DNA from: Nioella halotolerans
Lineage (GTDB): Bacteria > Pseudomonadota > Alphaproteobacteria > Rhodobacterales > Rhodobacteraceae
Length of the DNA stretch: 54,570 nt
Direction of reading: 5' to 3'
Assembly (NCBI GenBank): GCA_003428585.1
Contig: QVQC01000063.1
Coordinates: 1-54,570 of the forward strand
The position numbers and the translations under genes were made by a program. Below the pieces are notes generated by a model. It did no database searches. It was given only the letters and a program-made list of their open reading frames with translations, and was not told the DNA's origin. This document shows, one piece after another, positions 26,514-36,571 of the stretch (its first letter is position 1; every line of letters begins with the position of its first letter).

Positions 26514-27758
26514 ATGACGGACATGACCATGACGACCCGAAGAGACAGACGCAGACCTTTCCTGAATGCGGTAGCAGGCGCACTCGCCTTGTGCATCGCG
26601 GCCGGTGCGTCGCTTGCGCAAAGCCCGTTCTCGGCGGCGGTCACGATCAATGACCGCATCGTCACCCATTACGAGATCGAGCAGCGCGCGCGCCTGATGG
26701 AGGTGCTGAATGCCCCGGGCGACCTCCAGCAGGAAGCCCGCGAAAACCTGATCAACGAGCGTCTTCAACAAATCGCGGGGGCAAGGTCCGGACTGTCCGC
26801 GACGCCCGACGAGGTCGAGGAGGGCATGGCCGAATTCGCCTCGCGCGCCGACATGGACACGGACAGCTTTGTCGCCGCACTTGAGCAGGAAGGGGTCGCA
26901 GCCACGACCTTCCGTGACTTCGTGGCCGCGGGCATCACGTGGCGCAACGTGGTGCGCGCCCGCTTCGGCGCCCGTTCGCAGGTGACGTCGGAAGAAATCG
27001 ACCGGGCGCTGACCCTGTCGGCCAGCGAGGATGGGGCGCAGATCAACCTTGCAGAGCTCGTGATCCCGCTGAGCCCGCAGAACGAGGACACGCTGCGCGC
27101 CGATCTTGCTACGCTTGTCGAAGAGGTTGACGGCTCCATCGGGGCCTTCGCCGAGGCGGCCCGCGCCTATTCCGCCGCGCCCTCGTCGGATCAGGGGGGC
27201 AGCGTCGGCTGGCGGCCGTTGTCCAGCATACCGCCGCAGATGCGCGCGATGCTTTTGCCGATGGCCGTGGGCGAGGTGACGGACCCGGTGCCGCTTGGGC
27301 AGGCGATCGGCATCTTCCAGATGCGCGGATTGCAGGAAACGGGCTTTGTCACGCCCGAGGTGACGGCCGTGGAATATGCGCAAGTGCTGATCCCCGGAGG
27401 ACGCAGCGACGCGGCCTTGGGCGAGGCGAACGCCTTACGGAACCGCCTTGACCGTTGCGATGATCTTTACGGCGAACGCCCGGACGGGTTCGAGATCGTC
27501 ACATCGCCGATCGAGGAAGTGCCGGGCGACATTTCGGTCGAACTGATGCGGCTCGATGCGGGCGAGGTGTCAACGAACCTGACGCGCCGGGACGGGGACC
27601 AATTGTTGTTCCTGATGCTCTGTGGGCGGTCCACGGAACTGCCCGAGGGCGGCCGCGAACAGGTGCGTGAAGCGCTGTTCCAGCAGCGCATGGAAAGCTA
27701 TGCCGACGGCTATCTTGCCGAGTTGCGCGCCGACGCGATCATCGACGAATCCCCATGA
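26514..27758 (+). CDS. surA: Periplasmic chaperone/peptidyl-prolyl isomerase SurA
   Basis: A 414-residue exported folding factor. The basic n-region MTTRRDRRRPF and hydrophobic AVAGALALCIAAGASLAQ make a signal peptide. The SurA N-terminal domain (about 45-165) starts SPFSAAVTINDRIVTHYEIEQRARLM. One parvulin domain (about 180-285) contains AEAARAYSAAPSSDQGGSVGWRP, the conserved GG-W loop; only one is evident, where E. coli SurA has two. ATGs at 26514, 26523 and 26529 are all possible starts; I used the first. Its stop overlaps the pdxA start (ATGA). It serves outer-membrane protein biogenesis, including LptD just upstream. Confidence 0.9.
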   Translation: MTDMTMTTRRDRRRPFLNAVAGALALCIAAGASLAQSPFSAAVTINDRIVTHYEIEQRARLMEVLNAPGDLQQEARENLINERLQQIAGARSGLSATPDEVEEGMAEFASRADMDTDSFVAALEQEGVAATTFRDFVAAGITWRNVVRARFGARSQVTSEEIDRALTLSASEDGAQINLAELVIPLSPQNEDTLRADLATLVEEVDGSIGAFAEAARAYSAAPSSDQGGSVGWRPLSSIPPQMRAMLLPMAVGEVTDPVPLGQAIGIFQMRGLQETGFVTPEVTAVEYAQVLIPGGRSDAALGEANALRNRLDRCDDLYGERPDGFEIVTSPIEEVPGDISVELMRLDAGEVSTNLTRRDGDQLLFLMLCGRSTELPEGGREQVREALFQQRMESYADGYLAELRADAIIDESP

Positions 27759-28744
27759 CGGGCGCGGACATGCCGCCCGTCGCGGTGAGTTGCGGGGAGC
27801 CTGCGGGTATCGGCCCGGAAATCATCGTCAAGGCGCGCCGCGCTCTGGGGGCATCCATCCCGCTGTTCGCAATCGGTGCGGCCCGGCACTTCGCATCGCA
27901 GGGCCGCATCGCTGAAATCGCCACGCCCGCCGAGGCGCTGACCGTGCCCGGCGACGTGCTGCCGCTGTTGCCGCTGGAGATCGCGGGCGATGCGGTGCCG
28001 GGCGAGCCCGATCCGGCCCAAGCGGCCGCCGTCGTCGCGGCGATCGCACGGGGGGTGGCGCTTGTTCAGGACGGGGCGGCGTCGGCGCTGTGCACTGCGC
28101 CGATCCACAAGAAGGCGCTGAAAGACGGCGCCGGGTTCGCCTTTCCCGGCCATACCGAGTACCTCGCACATCTGGCCGGGGCGGACCGCGTGGTGATGAT
28201 GCTGGCCTGCGACGCGTTGCGGGTGGTGCCGGCGACGATCCATATGCCGCTTTGCGAGGTGCCGGGCGCGCTGAGCGCGACCCTGTTGGAGGACACGATC
28301 CGGATCACCCGCGCGGCCCTTGTCCGCGATTTCGCCGTGCCCGCCCCGAGGCTGGCAGTGGCGGGGCTGAACCCGCATGCCGGCGAGGGCGGCGCCATGG
28401 GCCGCGAGGAGATCGACCTGATCGCGCCGGTGCTGGACCGGCTGCGCAGCGAGGGGATGGACCTTGCCGGGCCGCTGTCGGCCGATACCATGTTCCATGC
28501 TGGCGCGCGCGCGCGCTACGACGCGGCGGTTGCGATGTATCACGACCAGGCGCTGATCCCGATCAAGACGCTGGATTTTTCCGGCGGCGTCAACGTGACG
28601 CTGGGCCTGCCCTTCATACGAACCTCGCCCGATCACGGCACCGCCTTCGATATCGCCGGGCAAGACCGTGCCGATGCGACCAGCATGATCGCGGCGCTGC
28701 GCATGGCGTGGGACATGGCCCAAACCCGGGCGAAGGGTGGCTAG
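27755..28744 (+). CDS. pdxA: 4-hydroxythreonine-4-phosphate dehydrogenase
   Basis: A 329-residue enzyme of the DXP-dependent pyridoxal phosphate pathway: it oxidises 4-phosphohydroxy-L-threonine with NAD+ and the product decarboxylates. Motifs are SCGEPAGIGPEIIVKA at the start, FPGHTEYLAHL (a metal-ligand His), LNPHAGEGGAMGREE, and YHDQALIPIKTLDF with the second metal-binding His. All four are family-diagnostic. It overlaps surA by 4 bp and precedes rsmA, the order found in E. coli. Confidence 0.97.
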   Translation: MTGADMPPVAVSCGEPAGIGPEIIVKARRALGASIPLFAIGAARHFASQGRIAEIATPAEALTVPGDVLPLLPLEIAGDAVPGEPDPAQAAAVVAAIARGVALVQDGAASALCTAPIHKKALKDGAGFAFPGHTEYLAHLAGADRVVMMLACDALRVVPATIHMPLCEVPGALSATLLEDTIRITRAALVRDFAVPAPRLAVAGLNPHAGEGGAMGREEIDLIAPVLDRLRSEGMDLAGPLSADTMFHAGARARYDAAVAMYHDQALIPIKTLDFSGGVNVTLGLPFIRTSPDHGTAFDIAGQDRADATSMIAALRMAWDMAQTRAKGG

Positions 28745-28845
28745 CGGGGCCGGGGGTATTACCCCCGTCGCCTTGCGATGGCTCCCCCGAGGGATCCTTG
28801 CCGGTGTGACGGGGCAGGCACGCCTTAACCTTGATTGGGGGATGC

Positions 28846-29688
28846 ATGGCGACGATTGACGGCTTGCCGCCGCTGCGCGCGGTGATCGCGGCGCACGGAC
28901 TGACCGCGCGCAAGGCGCTCGGTCAGAATTTCCTGCTGGATCTGAACCTGACCGCCAAGATCGCGCGCTCCGCCGGGGACCTGCGCGGCACAGACGTGCT
29001 GGAGGTCGGACCGGGGCCCGGCGGGCTTACGCGCGGCTTGCTGGCCGAGGGCGCGCGGCGCGTCGTGGCGGTGGAGAAAGACGCGCGCTGCCTGCCGGCA
29101 TTGGCAGAGGTGGCGGCAGCCTGTCCGGGGCGGCTGGAGGTGCTTCATGCTGACGCGCTGGAGCTTGACTGGGCCGCGCATCTGACGCCGCCGATCAAGG
29201 TGGTCGCGAACCTGCCCTATAACGTGGGCACCGAGTTGCTGGTGCGGTGGCTGACGCCCCAATCCTGGCCGCCGGTCTGGGCGAGCCTGACGCTGATGTT
29301 CCAGCGCGAGGTGGCCGAGCGGATCGTGGCCGCCCCCGGGGGCAAGGCCTACGGCCGGCTGGCGGTGCTGGCGCAGTGGCGCTGCGATGCGCGAATCGTG
29401 ATGAGCCTTCCGCCCGAGGCGTTCACCCCGGCGCCCAAGGTGCGGTCTGCCGTGGTGCATCTCGACGCCCTGCCCCAGCCGCGCTTCGAGGCCGACCCGA
29501 AGGTGTTGCAACGGGTTGTCGCCGCCGGGTTCAACCAGCGGCGCAAGATGCTGCGCGCGGCGCTGAAGGGGTTGGCGCCTGACATCGAGGCGCGGATCGT
29601 CGCGGCGGGGCTCAAGCCCACGGACCGCGCCGAGCAAGTGCCGATCGAGGGGTTTTGCGCCCTCGCCCGCCAGATCGCGGCGGGCTGA
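28846..29688 (+). CDS. rsmA: 16S rRNA dimethyladenosine transferase (A1518/A1519)
   Basis: A 280-residue KsgA-family enzyme that dimethylates two adjacent adenines in the 3' hairpin of 16S rRNA late in small-subunit assembly. It has [12 protein letters not shown] (motif X), [16 protein letters not shown] (SAM motif I), and [14 protein letters not shown] (the catalytic NLPY motif IV). The C-terminal helical domain contains [16 protein letters not shown] use the ATG at 28846, preceded by GGGGGAT; a TTG five codons earlier is a weaker option. A hairpin without a T-run (28751-28767) lies in the 101-bp gap after pdxA. Confidence 0.96.
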   Translation: MATIDGLPPLRAVIAAHGLTARKALGQNFLLDLNLTAKIARSAGDLRGTDVLEVGPGPGGLTRGLLAEGARRVVAVEKDARCLPALAEVAAACPGRLEVLHADALELDWAAHLTPPIKVVANLPYNVGTELLVRWLTPQSWPPVWASLTLMFQREVAERIVAAPGGKAYGRLAVLAQWRCDARIVMSLPPEAFTPAPKVRSAVVHLDALPQPRFEADPKVLQRVVAAGFNQRRKMLRAALKGLAPDIEARIVAAGLKPTDRAEQVPIEGFCALARQIAAG

Positions 29689-29694
29689 ACGGGC

Positions 29695-30330
29695 TTATTC
29701 CGCCGCTTGCGGGTCGCTGTTGGCATCGCCGTCGGGGCCGCCTGACTTCGCGCCCCTGTCATCCGCTTGCCGGGTCTTCGACTCGTCGGTCTTGCGGGGC
29801 GCGCGGCGGCTGCGGCTGCGCTTGGGTTTCGGAGCGCTTTCCGGCGTCTCGACAAGGCCGCTTTCCGTTTTGCCGGGGGCGTCGATCACGTCGTCGAAAC
29901 TCTTCTGCTCGGTGCGTTCGGTGCCGGGATCGCGCGTCTCGGGCGCCTCGGTGTTGTCGGGCCTGTCGGCCTTCTCAACCTTGGTGCCCTTGTCGCCGCC
30001 TGCCCCCTTGTCGGCCTGATCGGACTGGCGCGCCTCGCGGGACTGCTGTTGCTGCGCATCCTGTTCGGCGCGGCGCGCCTCCTGTTCACGCTGTGCCTCG
30101 CCAAGCATGCGGGTGTAATGTTCGGCATGCTGCTGAAAGTTCTCGGCGGCGACGCGATCATTCGACAGCTGCGCGTCGCGCGTCAACTGGTTGTACTTGT
30201 CGATGATCTGCTGCGGGGTGCCGCGCACCTTGCCCTCCGGGCCGGAGCTGTCAAACACGCGGTTGACGATGTTGCCCATGGAGCGGTTGCGGTTGCCCTT
30301 CGACCGCGAGCGGTTCTTTGATGATCTCAT
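29695..30330 (-). CDS. DUF4167-domain protein
   Basis: A 211-residue, highly charged protein. The N-terminus (RSSKNRSRSKGNRNRSMGN) is strongly basic and RNA-binding in character. The DUF4167 core is about residues 18-85 (NIVNRVFDSSGPEGKVRGTPQQIIDKYNQL..). The rest (about 90-211) is low-complexity, rich in Gln, Arg, Glu, Asp and Pro, probably disordered, ending with an RRAPRK patch. Function unknown; in this order it regularly sits downstream of prfA-prmC, as here, which fits a role around translation or RNA. It converges on rsmA with a 6-bp gap and is 284 bp from prmC, so it may have its own promoter. Confidence 0.85.
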   Translation of the reverse strand: MRSSKNRSRSKGNRNRSMGNIVNRVFDSSGPEGKVRGTPQQIIDKYNQLTRDAQLSNDRVAAENFQQHAEHYTRMLGEAQREQEARRAEQDAQQQQSREARQSDQADKGAGGDKGTKVEKADRPDNTEAPETRDPGTERTEQKSFDDVIDAPGKTESGLVETPESAPKPKRSRSRRAPRKTDESKTRQADDRGAKSGGPDGDANSDPQAAE

Positions 30331-30614
30331 GTGTCTTTATCTGTTCCGGTTGTCCTGGATAGTCGGGACGTGATGATCGGGACTGCGCGGCCACGGCATG
30401 CGCCCTTGGCCTGTCGCGTTGTGTCCGGGTCTTGCCGTTCGGTCTGCGATTGTCCCAGCAAGGATGGGGTCAAGCTATCGGGGTGACCACGGGGGCATGG
30501 CCAGCCAAGCCAACCGCATCCGTTGTCCCTTTGTGTAAGCATGGGTGCGGGGGCAAAACAAGGGCAAACTGCCGCGAAACCGTGAATTTTCCGTTTGAAA
30601 GTCGCTGCATTGCA

Positions 30615-31460
30615 TCAGGTGGCACGCCCCGGGCCCGGCGCCCGCGCCGCCACCACCCTGTCGCGATCGTCGAGGTCGCGGCGGATGGTCACCGCCTCCA
30701 GCCCCGCGGCGGCGAAAAGCCCGGCCACCACCGCGCCCTGCTTGGGGCCGATCTCCACCATCAGCCAGCCGCCGGGCGCAAGGTGGGCGGGCGCGTCGCG
30801 GGCAATGACGCGATAGGCCGAAAGCCCATCGCCTTCATCGGTCAGGGCCATGCGCGGTTCACGCCGAAGCTCCGCCGCGAGATCGGGCATCTCGTCGGCG
30901 GCGATATAGGGCGGGTTGGAGACGATCAGGTCGAACTGGCCGCAGGCCGCGCTCAGCCAGTCGCTTTGACCGAAGGCCGCACGCGGCAGCACCCCCAGCG
31001 TTTCGGCATTCGCCCGCGCCACCAGCAGGGCCTCGGGTGAAACGTCGGTGCCGAACCCGGTGGCATGGGGGCGTTCGGCCAACAAGCTTATCAGCAAGCA
31101 ACCCGACCCGGTGCCAAGGTCAAGAACCCTGTCGAAGGGGCGTTCCAACGCTGCGACGACCAACGTTTCGGTCTCCGGGCGCGGGTCGAGCACATCGGCG
31201 GTGACCCTGAACCAGCGATCGAAGAATAGACGCCCGCCAAGGATATGCGAGACCGGACGGCGCGCGGCGCGTTCCGCGATCATCGTGAAGAAGGCCGACT
31301 CGGCCCTGTCGTCGAGCGGTTCCTGCAACGCCAGCGTCAGGCGGTCGCGCGCCATCCCGATGGCATGGGCCAGCAGCAGGCGGGCATCCAGCGGCGCGCT
31401 GTCCACCCCGGCGTCACGCAGGGTCACGACGGCGCGGCGCAGCGCCTCGCTGCCGGTCAT
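30615..31460 (-). CDS. prmC: Release factor N5-glutamine methyltransferase
   Basis: A 281-residue SAM-dependent methyltransferase that modifies the glutamine of the GGQ motif in release factors RF1 and RF2. An N-terminal helical domain (about 1-80) is followed by a Rossmann-type domain with [16 protein letters not shown] (SAM-binding motif I) and the catalytic IVSNPPYIA. Its ATG overlaps the prfA stop (ATGA), so the enzyme is made together with its substrate. GC-rich intergenic sequence of 284 bp follows, before the DUF4167 gene, in which I see no gene. Confidence 0.96.
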   Translation of the reverse strand: MTGSEALRRAVVTLRDAGVDSAPLDARLLLAHAIGMARDRLTLALQEPLDDRAESAFFTMIAERAARRPVSHILGGRLFFDRWFRVTADVLDPRPETETLVVAALERPFDRVLDLGTGSGCLLISLLAERPHATGFGTDVSPEALLVARANAETLGVLPRAAFGQSDWLSAACGQFDLIVSNPPYIAADEMPDLAAELRREPRMALTDEGDGLSAYRVIARDAPAHLAPGGWLMVEIGPKQGAVVAGLFAAAGLEAVTIRRDLDDRDRVVAARAPGPGRAT

Positions 31461-32512
31461 CCCTGCATCTCTGCCAGCATGCGCGCATGGTCGTCGGAAA
31501 TCAGCGCGTCGATCAACTCGTCAAGGTCGCCCTGCATCACCTGGTCGAGCTTGTAGAGCGTCAGGTTGATCCGGTGATCGGTGACGCGACCTTGCGGGAA
31601 GTTGTAGGTGCGGATGCGCTCCGACCGGTCGCCGCTGCCGATCTGCGACTTGCGGTCGGCGGCGCGGTCATCCGCGGCGCGCTGCCGTTCCATGTCGAAA
31701 AGCCGCGCGCGCAGCACCTGCAGCGCGATCTCGCGGTTGCGATGCTGCGATTTCTGCGAGCTTGTCACAACGATTCCTGTTGGCAGGTGGGTGATGCGCA
31801 CGGCGGAATCGGTTGTGTTGACGTGCTGGCCCCCGGCGCCGCTGGCGCGCATGGTGTCGATGCGCAGGTCGTGCGCGGGGATGTCGATCTCGACCGCCTC
31901 GGCCTCGGGCAGGACGGCGACGGTGGCGGCAGAGGTGTGGATGCGGCCACCGGATTCGGTCGTCGGCACGCGCTGCACCCGGTGCACGCCGGATTCGTAT
32001 TTCAGCCGGGCAAAGACGCCGGAGCCGGAAATCTGCGCGACCAGTTCCTTCAGCCCGCCCAGTTCGGTCCACTGCTCCTCGATCACGTCGAGGCTCCAGC
32101 CCTGCGCCTCGGCGTAGCGTTGATACATGCGCAAGAGATCACCGGCGAAAAGCGCCGCCTCATCGCCGCCGGTGCCGGGGCGGATTTCCAGCATGGCGGC
32201 GCGCGCATCGGCGGCGTCCTTGGGCAGCAGCGCCAGTTGCAATGCATGCTCGGCCTCCGGCAGGGCGGCGTGCAGGCGCGGCAATTCCTCGGCGGCGAGA
32301 TCGGCCATCTCGGGATCATCCAGCAGCGCCTCGGCCTCCTCGATCTCGGCCCGCAGCGCGTGGTAGGCGCGGATCTGCGCCACCACCGGTTTCAGCTCCG
32401 AATATTCACGCGAAATTGCCGCGATCTGTTCGGCCGGTGGCCCAGCATTGAGGCGCGCTTCGAGAAACTCGAACCGGTCGGTGATCTGGGCAAGGCGGTC
32501 ATGGGGCAGCAT
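31457..32512 (-). CDS. prfA: Peptide chain release factor 1
   Basis: A 351-residue RF1 that reads UAA and UAG stops. The GGQ motif that triggers peptide release is at residues 227-229 ([13 protein letters not shown]), the target of Prm[21 protein letters not shown] precedes it, and [12 protein letters not shown] follows. I start at the ATG ending at 32512, giving the usual family length; the frame continues 12 codons to a TTG through Pro/Ala-rich sequence not seen in RF1. It overlaps prmC by 4 bp. The longer frame would also overlap the DUF1499 gene. Confidence 0.95.
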   Translation of the reverse strand: MLPHDRLAQITDRFEFLEARLNAGPPAEQIAAISREYSELKPVVAQIRAYHALRAEIEEAEALLDDPEMADLAAEELPRLHAALPEAEHALQLALLPKDAADARAAMLEIRPGTGGDEAALFAGDLLRMYQRYAEAQGWSLDVIEEQWTELGGLKELVAQISGSGVFARLKYESGVHRVQRVPTTESGGRIHTSAATVAVLPEAEAVEIDIPAHDLRIDTMRASGAGGQHVNTTDSAVRITHLPTGIVVTSSQKSQHRNREIALQVLRARLFDMERQRAADDRAADRKSQIGSGDRSERIRTYNFPQGRVTDHRINLTLYKLDQVMQGDLDELIDALISDDHARMLAEMQG

Positions 32513-32544
32513 GCCGGGCGGTTTGGCGCGCGGGGGCGCAGCCG

Positions 32545-33018
32545 TCAAGGGCCAAGCGCCGCCGCGAGTTCCGCCATCCAGCGGTCCACGCGGGCCGCGT
32601 TCACGCCCGCATCGCTGTAGCCGAAGCGCGAACGCGAAAAGACCGTCACGCGCGTCGCGTCCTGCCCTGCTGGCTCCAGCCGGATCGACACCGCGTCGGG
32701 AAAGCCCATCAGGCGGGAGCGCTGCACGTAAGTGACGTGGCCTTCGGCCGGGTCGCCGGCAAGCCGGGTCACGCGCGGTTCCGCCTCCAGCATCGCCTGC
32801 AGCGCACGGGCCGTTTCGGCCGGTGGCGCGGGCAGGATCGCGGCCGGGCCGTCGCCGTCACCGTCGCGCAGGATATGGGCGTTCGGGCTGGACGGGCGGG
32901 GCGCCGTGGCCGGGTCGACATGCCACCGTTCCGCCACCATCGGGGCGAGACGGATGTAGAGCAGCAGCGCCACGGCGAGAAGGAGGGCGAGGATGATCAG
33001 GAAACGCATATTGATCAC
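32545..33018 (-). CDS. DUF1499 family protein
   Basis: A 157-residue protein with one N-terminal membrane helix or uncleaved signal ([17 protein letters not shown]) followed by the DUF1499 domain (about residues 60-155), recognisable by [22 protein letters not shown] and [20 protein letters not shown]. Function is unknown; the family is widespread in marine proteobacteria. Two starts are possible: the GTG at 33018, overlapping the stop of a small upstream frame (GTGA), or the ATG at 33009. Neither has a Shine-Dalgarno. prfA starts 33 bp downstream. Confidence 0.82.
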   Translation of the reverse strand: MINMRFLIILALLLAVALLLYIRLAPMVAERWHVDPATAPRPSSPNAHILRDGDGDGPAAILPAPPAETARALQAMLEAEPRVTRLAGDPAEGHVTYVQRSRLMGFPDAVSIRLEPAGQDATRVTVFSRSRFGYSDAGVNAARVDRWMAELAAALGP

Positions 33019-33227
33019 TTGGCATTCATGCGGTCAAAAGCAAGCCGGTTTACATCCGACGACAGATCTTTCCCGATGATGCCGTGGACTCCTTTGAAAA
33101 TGGTCCGGTGCAAGCCACGTGAGCGCCGGAGCGCGGCGTGGAGATCCGAGAGTTGCACGGGCCCGATCCGCACCCGCCCCGGTCCATGCGCTGCCGTTCC
33201 CAGAAATCGGCGGACCCGGACAACCAT
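33015..33227 (-). CDS. Possible small protein between ccmE and the DUF1499 gene
   Basis: A 70-codon frame ending in TGA that overlaps the GTG start of the DUF1499 gene. No family is recognised. Third-position GC looks lower than in neighbouring genes and there is no clear Shine-Dalgarno, so this may be noncoding. In its favour, it fills an otherwise empty gap of about 240 bp, and coupling would explain why the DUF1499 gene lacks a ribosome site. The predicted product is basic, with the end [11 protein letters not shown]. Confidence 0.25.
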   Translation of the reverse strand: MVVRVRRFLGTAAHGPGRVRIGPVQLSDLHAALRRSRGLHRTIFKGVHGIIGKDLSSDVNRLAFDRMNAK

Positions 33228-33260
33228 CCGCCCATCCAGTCGCCAGCACGGGCTGCGCGG

Positions 33261-33719
33261 TTACGCGCCTTCATCCTCCGCGTGGCGATAGACACCCTGT
33301 TGTTCCAGCGCGTCGATCACCTCTGCGGGCATGTAGGTCTCATCATGGCGCGCCAGAAGCTCGGTGGCCATGAACAGCCCATCCTGGAACGTCCCAGTTG
33401 CAACCGTCCCCTGCCCTTCTCCGAACAGGTCCGGCGGCGCGGTGGAGCCGATGTAGCGCACCGGGATCTCGGCGCCGCCATCCGTGACGGTAAAGGTGAT
33501 GTCGGGCCCCTGATCGCTGACCAGCGTGCCCTCGAGAACCAACCCGCCGATGCGGAAAACCTCACCCGGCGGGGGCGGTGTTTCGGCGACTTCGCTTGGC
33601 GTTCGGAAGAAATTGATGCCGTCGCGCATCCCGTAACCGATCAACCCGGCCGAGACCGCCAATGCCACGCCGGCCAGGACGATGACCTGCACGCGACGTT
33701 TCTTTTTCAATCCGCGCAT
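33261..33719 (-). CDS. ccmE: Cytochrome c maturation heme chaperone CcmE
   Basis: A 152-residue periplasmic heme chaperone. An N-terminal anchor (VQVIVLAGVALAVSAGLIGYGM) follows a KKKRR stop-transfer. The beta-barrel domain includes FRIGGLVLEGTL and VRYIGSTAPPDLFGEGQG. The motif LARHDETYMP supplies the heme-attaching His and the downstream Tyr. CcmE receives heme from CcmC/CcmD and passes it to CcmF/CcmH. Here it stands alone: ccmF and ccmH, which often follow, are absent from this window. A KKKRR start and ATG at 33719 with GGAGG-type sequence upstream support the start. Confidence 0.95.
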   Translation of the reverse strand: MRGLKKKRRVQVIVLAGVALAVSAGLIGYGMRDGINFFRTPSEVAETPPPPGEVFRIGGLVLEGTLVSDQGPDITFTVTDGGAEIPVRYIGSTAPPDLFGEGQGTVATGTFQDGLFMATELLARHDETYMPAEVIDALEQQGVYRHAEDEGA

Positions 33720-33813
33720 GGTCTGCGCCTCCTGCTGAACCGACTGATCGTATGATACAATAAATGGGCAGGTTTGGCAGGCCTGTCGAGAGGCTGGAGG
33801 TGGACAGGTTGCC

Positions 33814-34626
33814 TCAGGCAGCCGAAAAAGAGATGCCCCGGCGCAGGAACTGCGTGGCCTTGCTGGACACGCGTGCCGGGTCGCCCGTTGTCAGGAAGCC
33901 CGGATCGGTCCCCGGCCCCTGCCTGTCGGGGTGGCGGGCAAGGTAATCGGCAAGGCTGTCGGCCACCAGCCGGGGCTGGCTGTAGACGGCCACATCCGGG
34001 CCAAGCGCATCCTGGAACACCTCTTCGACCAAGGGGTAATGCGTGCAGCCGAGGATCGCCGCCTCCGGTTTCGGCATCCGCCGTTGCAGCGCCTCGACAT
34101 GGGACCGCACCAGCGCCTCGGCAAGGATCATGTCGCCATCCTCGATCGCGTCGACGACCCCGCCGCAGGGCTGCGCCTCCACGTCCACCCCGATGGCGCG
34201 GAAGGCCAGTTCGCGCTGGAAGGCGCGGCTGCTGACGGTTGCCGGCGTGGCGAACAGCGCCACGTGCTTGATCGCCACCTCGCGCGGCGGGGAATTGTCG
34301 CCCCACTGGCGTTCGGTCAGCGCTTCGATGAGGGGCACGAAGACGCCCAGAACGCGCTTGTCCCGGGGGACCCAGCCTTCCTGCATCCGGCGCAGGGCGG
34401 CAGCCGACGCCGTGTTGCAGGCAAGGATCACCAGATCACAGCCTTCGTCGAACAGGCGCTGCACGCCAGTGGTGGTCAGTGCGCAGATGTCATCGGCGCC
34501 GCGCACCCCGTAGGGCGCGTGCGCGTTGTCGCCGTAATACACGAAGGGCACATCCGGCAGCCGCTTGGTGACCGCGTCCAGAACCGTCAGGCCGCCGAGG
34601 CCACTGTCAAATATCCCGACCGCCAT
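33814..34626 (-). CDS. murI: Glutamate racemase
   Basis: A 270-residue cofactor-independent racemase making D-glutamate for peptidoglycan. Key sites are [35 protein letters not shown] (first catalytic Cys) and [16 protein letters not shown] (second catalytic Cys with its His). Both cysteines needed for two-base catalysis are present. The start is the ATG at 34626, 20 bp inside the end of the upstream acyltransferase gene; the extra 16 codons of the longer frame are not conserved-looking. This overlap implies one transcript for both. Confidence 0.95.
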   Translation of the reverse strand: MAVGIFDSGLGGLTVLDAVTKRLPDVPFVYYGDNAHAPYGVRGADDICALTTTGVQRLFDEGCDLVILACNTASAAALRRMQEGWVPRDKRVLGVFVPLIEALTERQWGDNSPPREVAIKHVALFATPATVSSRAFQRELAFRAIGVDVEAQPCGGVVDAIEDGDMILAEALVRSHVEALQRRMPKPEAAILGCTHYPLVEEVFQDALGPDVAVYSQPRLVADSLADYLARHPDRQGPGTDPGFLTTGDPARVSSKATQFLRRGISFSAA

Positions 34627-35524
34627 CTCTCTTGTGTCTTTCCTCGAACTCGAACCCGATCTCGCGCGGGTCAATGGGCGTTGGCGACAATTGGTACGTC
34701 GATTGCCTGAGGAAGTCCATCATTGCCCGCGCATCCCCGGCAAAACGGTCAAGCTGGGCGCGCGGGATCGGCTCGCCGATCACCACCTCGACGGGTTTGT
34801 TCACCCGCTTGCGGAATTCCTTGATCATCAGCCCCATGCGCAGCGTGTAGTGCAGGTGGCTGGCCAGTTGGAACAGGCGGCTGGTGGAGCCGTCGAAGAA
34901 GATCGGCACGACGGTGGCGCCCGATTTGGCGATCATGCGGGCGGTGAAGCCGCGCCAGTAAGGGTCCATCGCGCGGCCAAGCGGTTTCGGCGCGGTTGAC
35001 ACGGTGCCGCCCGGAAAGACGCCGATCGCCCCGCCATCGGCAAGATAGCGCAGCGCCGCCTTGCGGGTTTCGATGTTCTGCTGGACCGCCTCGCGGGTCT
35101 CGTCGAAGCTGATCGGCAGGATCACCTTTTCCAGATCCTCGGCCTTGCGAAAGACCCGGTGCGCGAGGATGCGGAAATCGCCGCGCACCACCGACAGGAT
35201 GTGGCCCAGCATCAGTCCGTCGAGGATGCCGTAGGGATGGTTGGCGATGATGATCACCGGCCCCTCGGCGGGGATATTCTCTAGGCTGCCGCCCACCACG
35301 TCGAGCGTCAGCCCGTAGCGTTCCACCAGAACCTGCCAGAAATCGCGCCCGGCGCGCACGTCCTCCTCGTAGCCCTTGGCCTTGCGGATCAGGCGGATGC
35401 GCCCGGTGCTGTTCTCCATGACCCGGATCAGCGCCCGGCCGGTGCGCGACTGCGCCGAGTGCGCGTAGGAGATTTCGCGCGCGATCTGCCTGTCGGGCCT
35501 GAAGGGTCGTTTGGATGTCATCAC
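34607..35524 (-). CDS. Lysophospholipid/glycerolipid acyltransferase family protein
   Basis: A 305-residue PlsC-superfamily acyltransferase. The catalytic H-x4-D motif is in [13 protein letters not shown], followed by the acceptor-binding stretch [14 protein letters not shown] and later [17 protein letters not shown]. It lacks strong membrane helices. It likely transfers an acyl chain to a lysophospholipid or an ornithine-lipid type acceptor; exact substrate unknown. Its 3' end overlaps murI by 20 bp. The N-terminal 50 residues are basic and may bind membrane surface. Confidence 0.85.
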   Translation of the reverse strand: MMTSKRPFRPDRQIAREISYAHSAQSRTGRALIRVMENSTGRIRLIRKAKGYEEDVRAGRDFWQVLVERYGLTLDVVGGSLENIPAEGPVIIIANHPYGILDGLMLGHILSVVRGDFRILAHRVFRKAEDLEKVILPISFDETREAVQQNIETRKAALRYLADGGAIGVFPGGTVSTAPKPLGRAMDPYWRGFTARMIAKSGATVVPIFFDGSTSRLFQLASHLHYTLRMGLMIKEFRKRVNKPVEVVIGEPIPRAQLDRFAGDARAMMDFLRQSTYQLSPTPIDPREIGFEFEERHKRDGGRDI

Positions 35525-35608
35525 GGTGTTACGGAATGGGCAAGTGGACAGGGCATACGCCGCTTGCCCGATTCCCGCCAGCGGCAGAATGTAACAATCT
35601 GATGACGC

Positions 35609-36571
35609 TCACCGCCGCGTCCAGCCCCAAAGGCACAAAAGCTCCATCGCCACATGGGCGCCCGCCACGGCGGTGATCTGGCCGTGGTCGAAGGGCGGCG
35701 AAACCTCGACCACGTCGCCGCCGACAAGGTTGATCCCGGCGATGTCGCGCAACAGGATCGCTGCTTGCGCGGTCGACAGCCCGCCCCAGACCGGCGTGCC
35801 GGTGCCCGGCGCGAAGGCCGGGTCGAGCGCGTCGATATCGAAGCTCAGGTAGACCGGCACGTCGCCGAGGATTTCCTGCACCCGCTTGGCGATCTCGGCC
35901 GCGCCAAGTTCATGCACCGCGCGGGCATCGAAGATCTCGATGCCCAGGTTGTCCTCGACCACCGTGCGGATCCCCACATGGACCGAACTGCGCACGTCAA
36001 GGAGCCCTTCCCTCACCGCCTTGTAGATCATGGTGCCGTGGTCGACGCGGGCCGGGTCGTCATCGGGCCACGTGTCGGTATGGGCGTCGATCTGCAACAG
36101 CGCCAGCGGCCCGTGGCGTTTGGCATGGGCGCGCAACAACGGAAGCGTGATCGAATGATCGCCGCCAAGCGCGATCATCGCCGCGCCTTGGTCAAGGATG
36201 GTATCGGCATGCGCCTCCAGCACCTGCGGGAAATCACCCGGCTGCGCGTAATCGAAGGCAAGGTCGCCGTAATCGGCGATGGCCAGCCTGCCAAGCGGGT
36301 CGTAGCCATCCCAGCCATAGGGTGGATCGTAGACCTGAAGCGCGCTCGCCTCGCGAATCGCGCGGGGCCCGAGCCGCGCGCCGGGCCTGTTGGTCACGGC
36401 CTGATCGAAGGGCACGCCCGTCACCGCGATATCGACGCCGGCCAGATCCTTGGTATAGCGCCGCCTGAGGAAGCTGGTCGCGCCGCCAAACGTGTTCTCG
36501 GCGCTGCGCCCTTTCAGCCCGGCCCGCGTGAAGGCCCCGTCCACGTCGCGTTTCGCATCTTCCAGCGCCAT
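35609..36571 (-). CDS. speB: Agmatinase-family ureohydrolase
   Basis: A 320-residue manganese ureohydrolase. Metal-ligand motifs are all present: IALGGDHSITLP, LQIDAHTDTW, and SFDIDALDPAFAPGTGTP. These identify the arginase/agmatinase superfamily. By length and the GTPVWGGLS sequence it resembles agmatinase (agmatine to putrescine plus urea), but guanidinobutyrase or related activities cannot be excluded. It reads away from the flavin reductase gene across a 136-bp divergent promoter region. An 84-bp gap separates it from the acyltransferase gene downstream. Confidence 0.9.
   Translation of the reverse strand: MALEDAKRDVDGAFTRAGLKGRSAENTFGGATSFLRRRYTKDLAGVDIAVTGVPFDQAVTNRPGARLGPRAIREASALQVYDPPYGWDGYDPLGRLAIADYGDLAFDYAQPGDFPQVLEAHADTILDQGAAMIALGGDHSITLPLLRAHAKRHGPLALLQIDAHTDTWPDDDPARVDHGTMIYKAVREGLLDVRSSVHVGIRTVVEDNLGIEIFDARAVHELGAAEIAKRVQEILGDVPVYLSFDIDALDPAFAPGTGTPVWGGLSTAQAAILLRDIAGINLVGGDVVEVSPPFDHGQITAVAGAHVAMELLCLWGWTRR

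Noticed and set aside
28751..28767. Hairpin between pdxA and rsmA as a terminator
   Set aside because: 7-bp stem with a 3-base loop but no T-run, inside what looks like a continuous operon.
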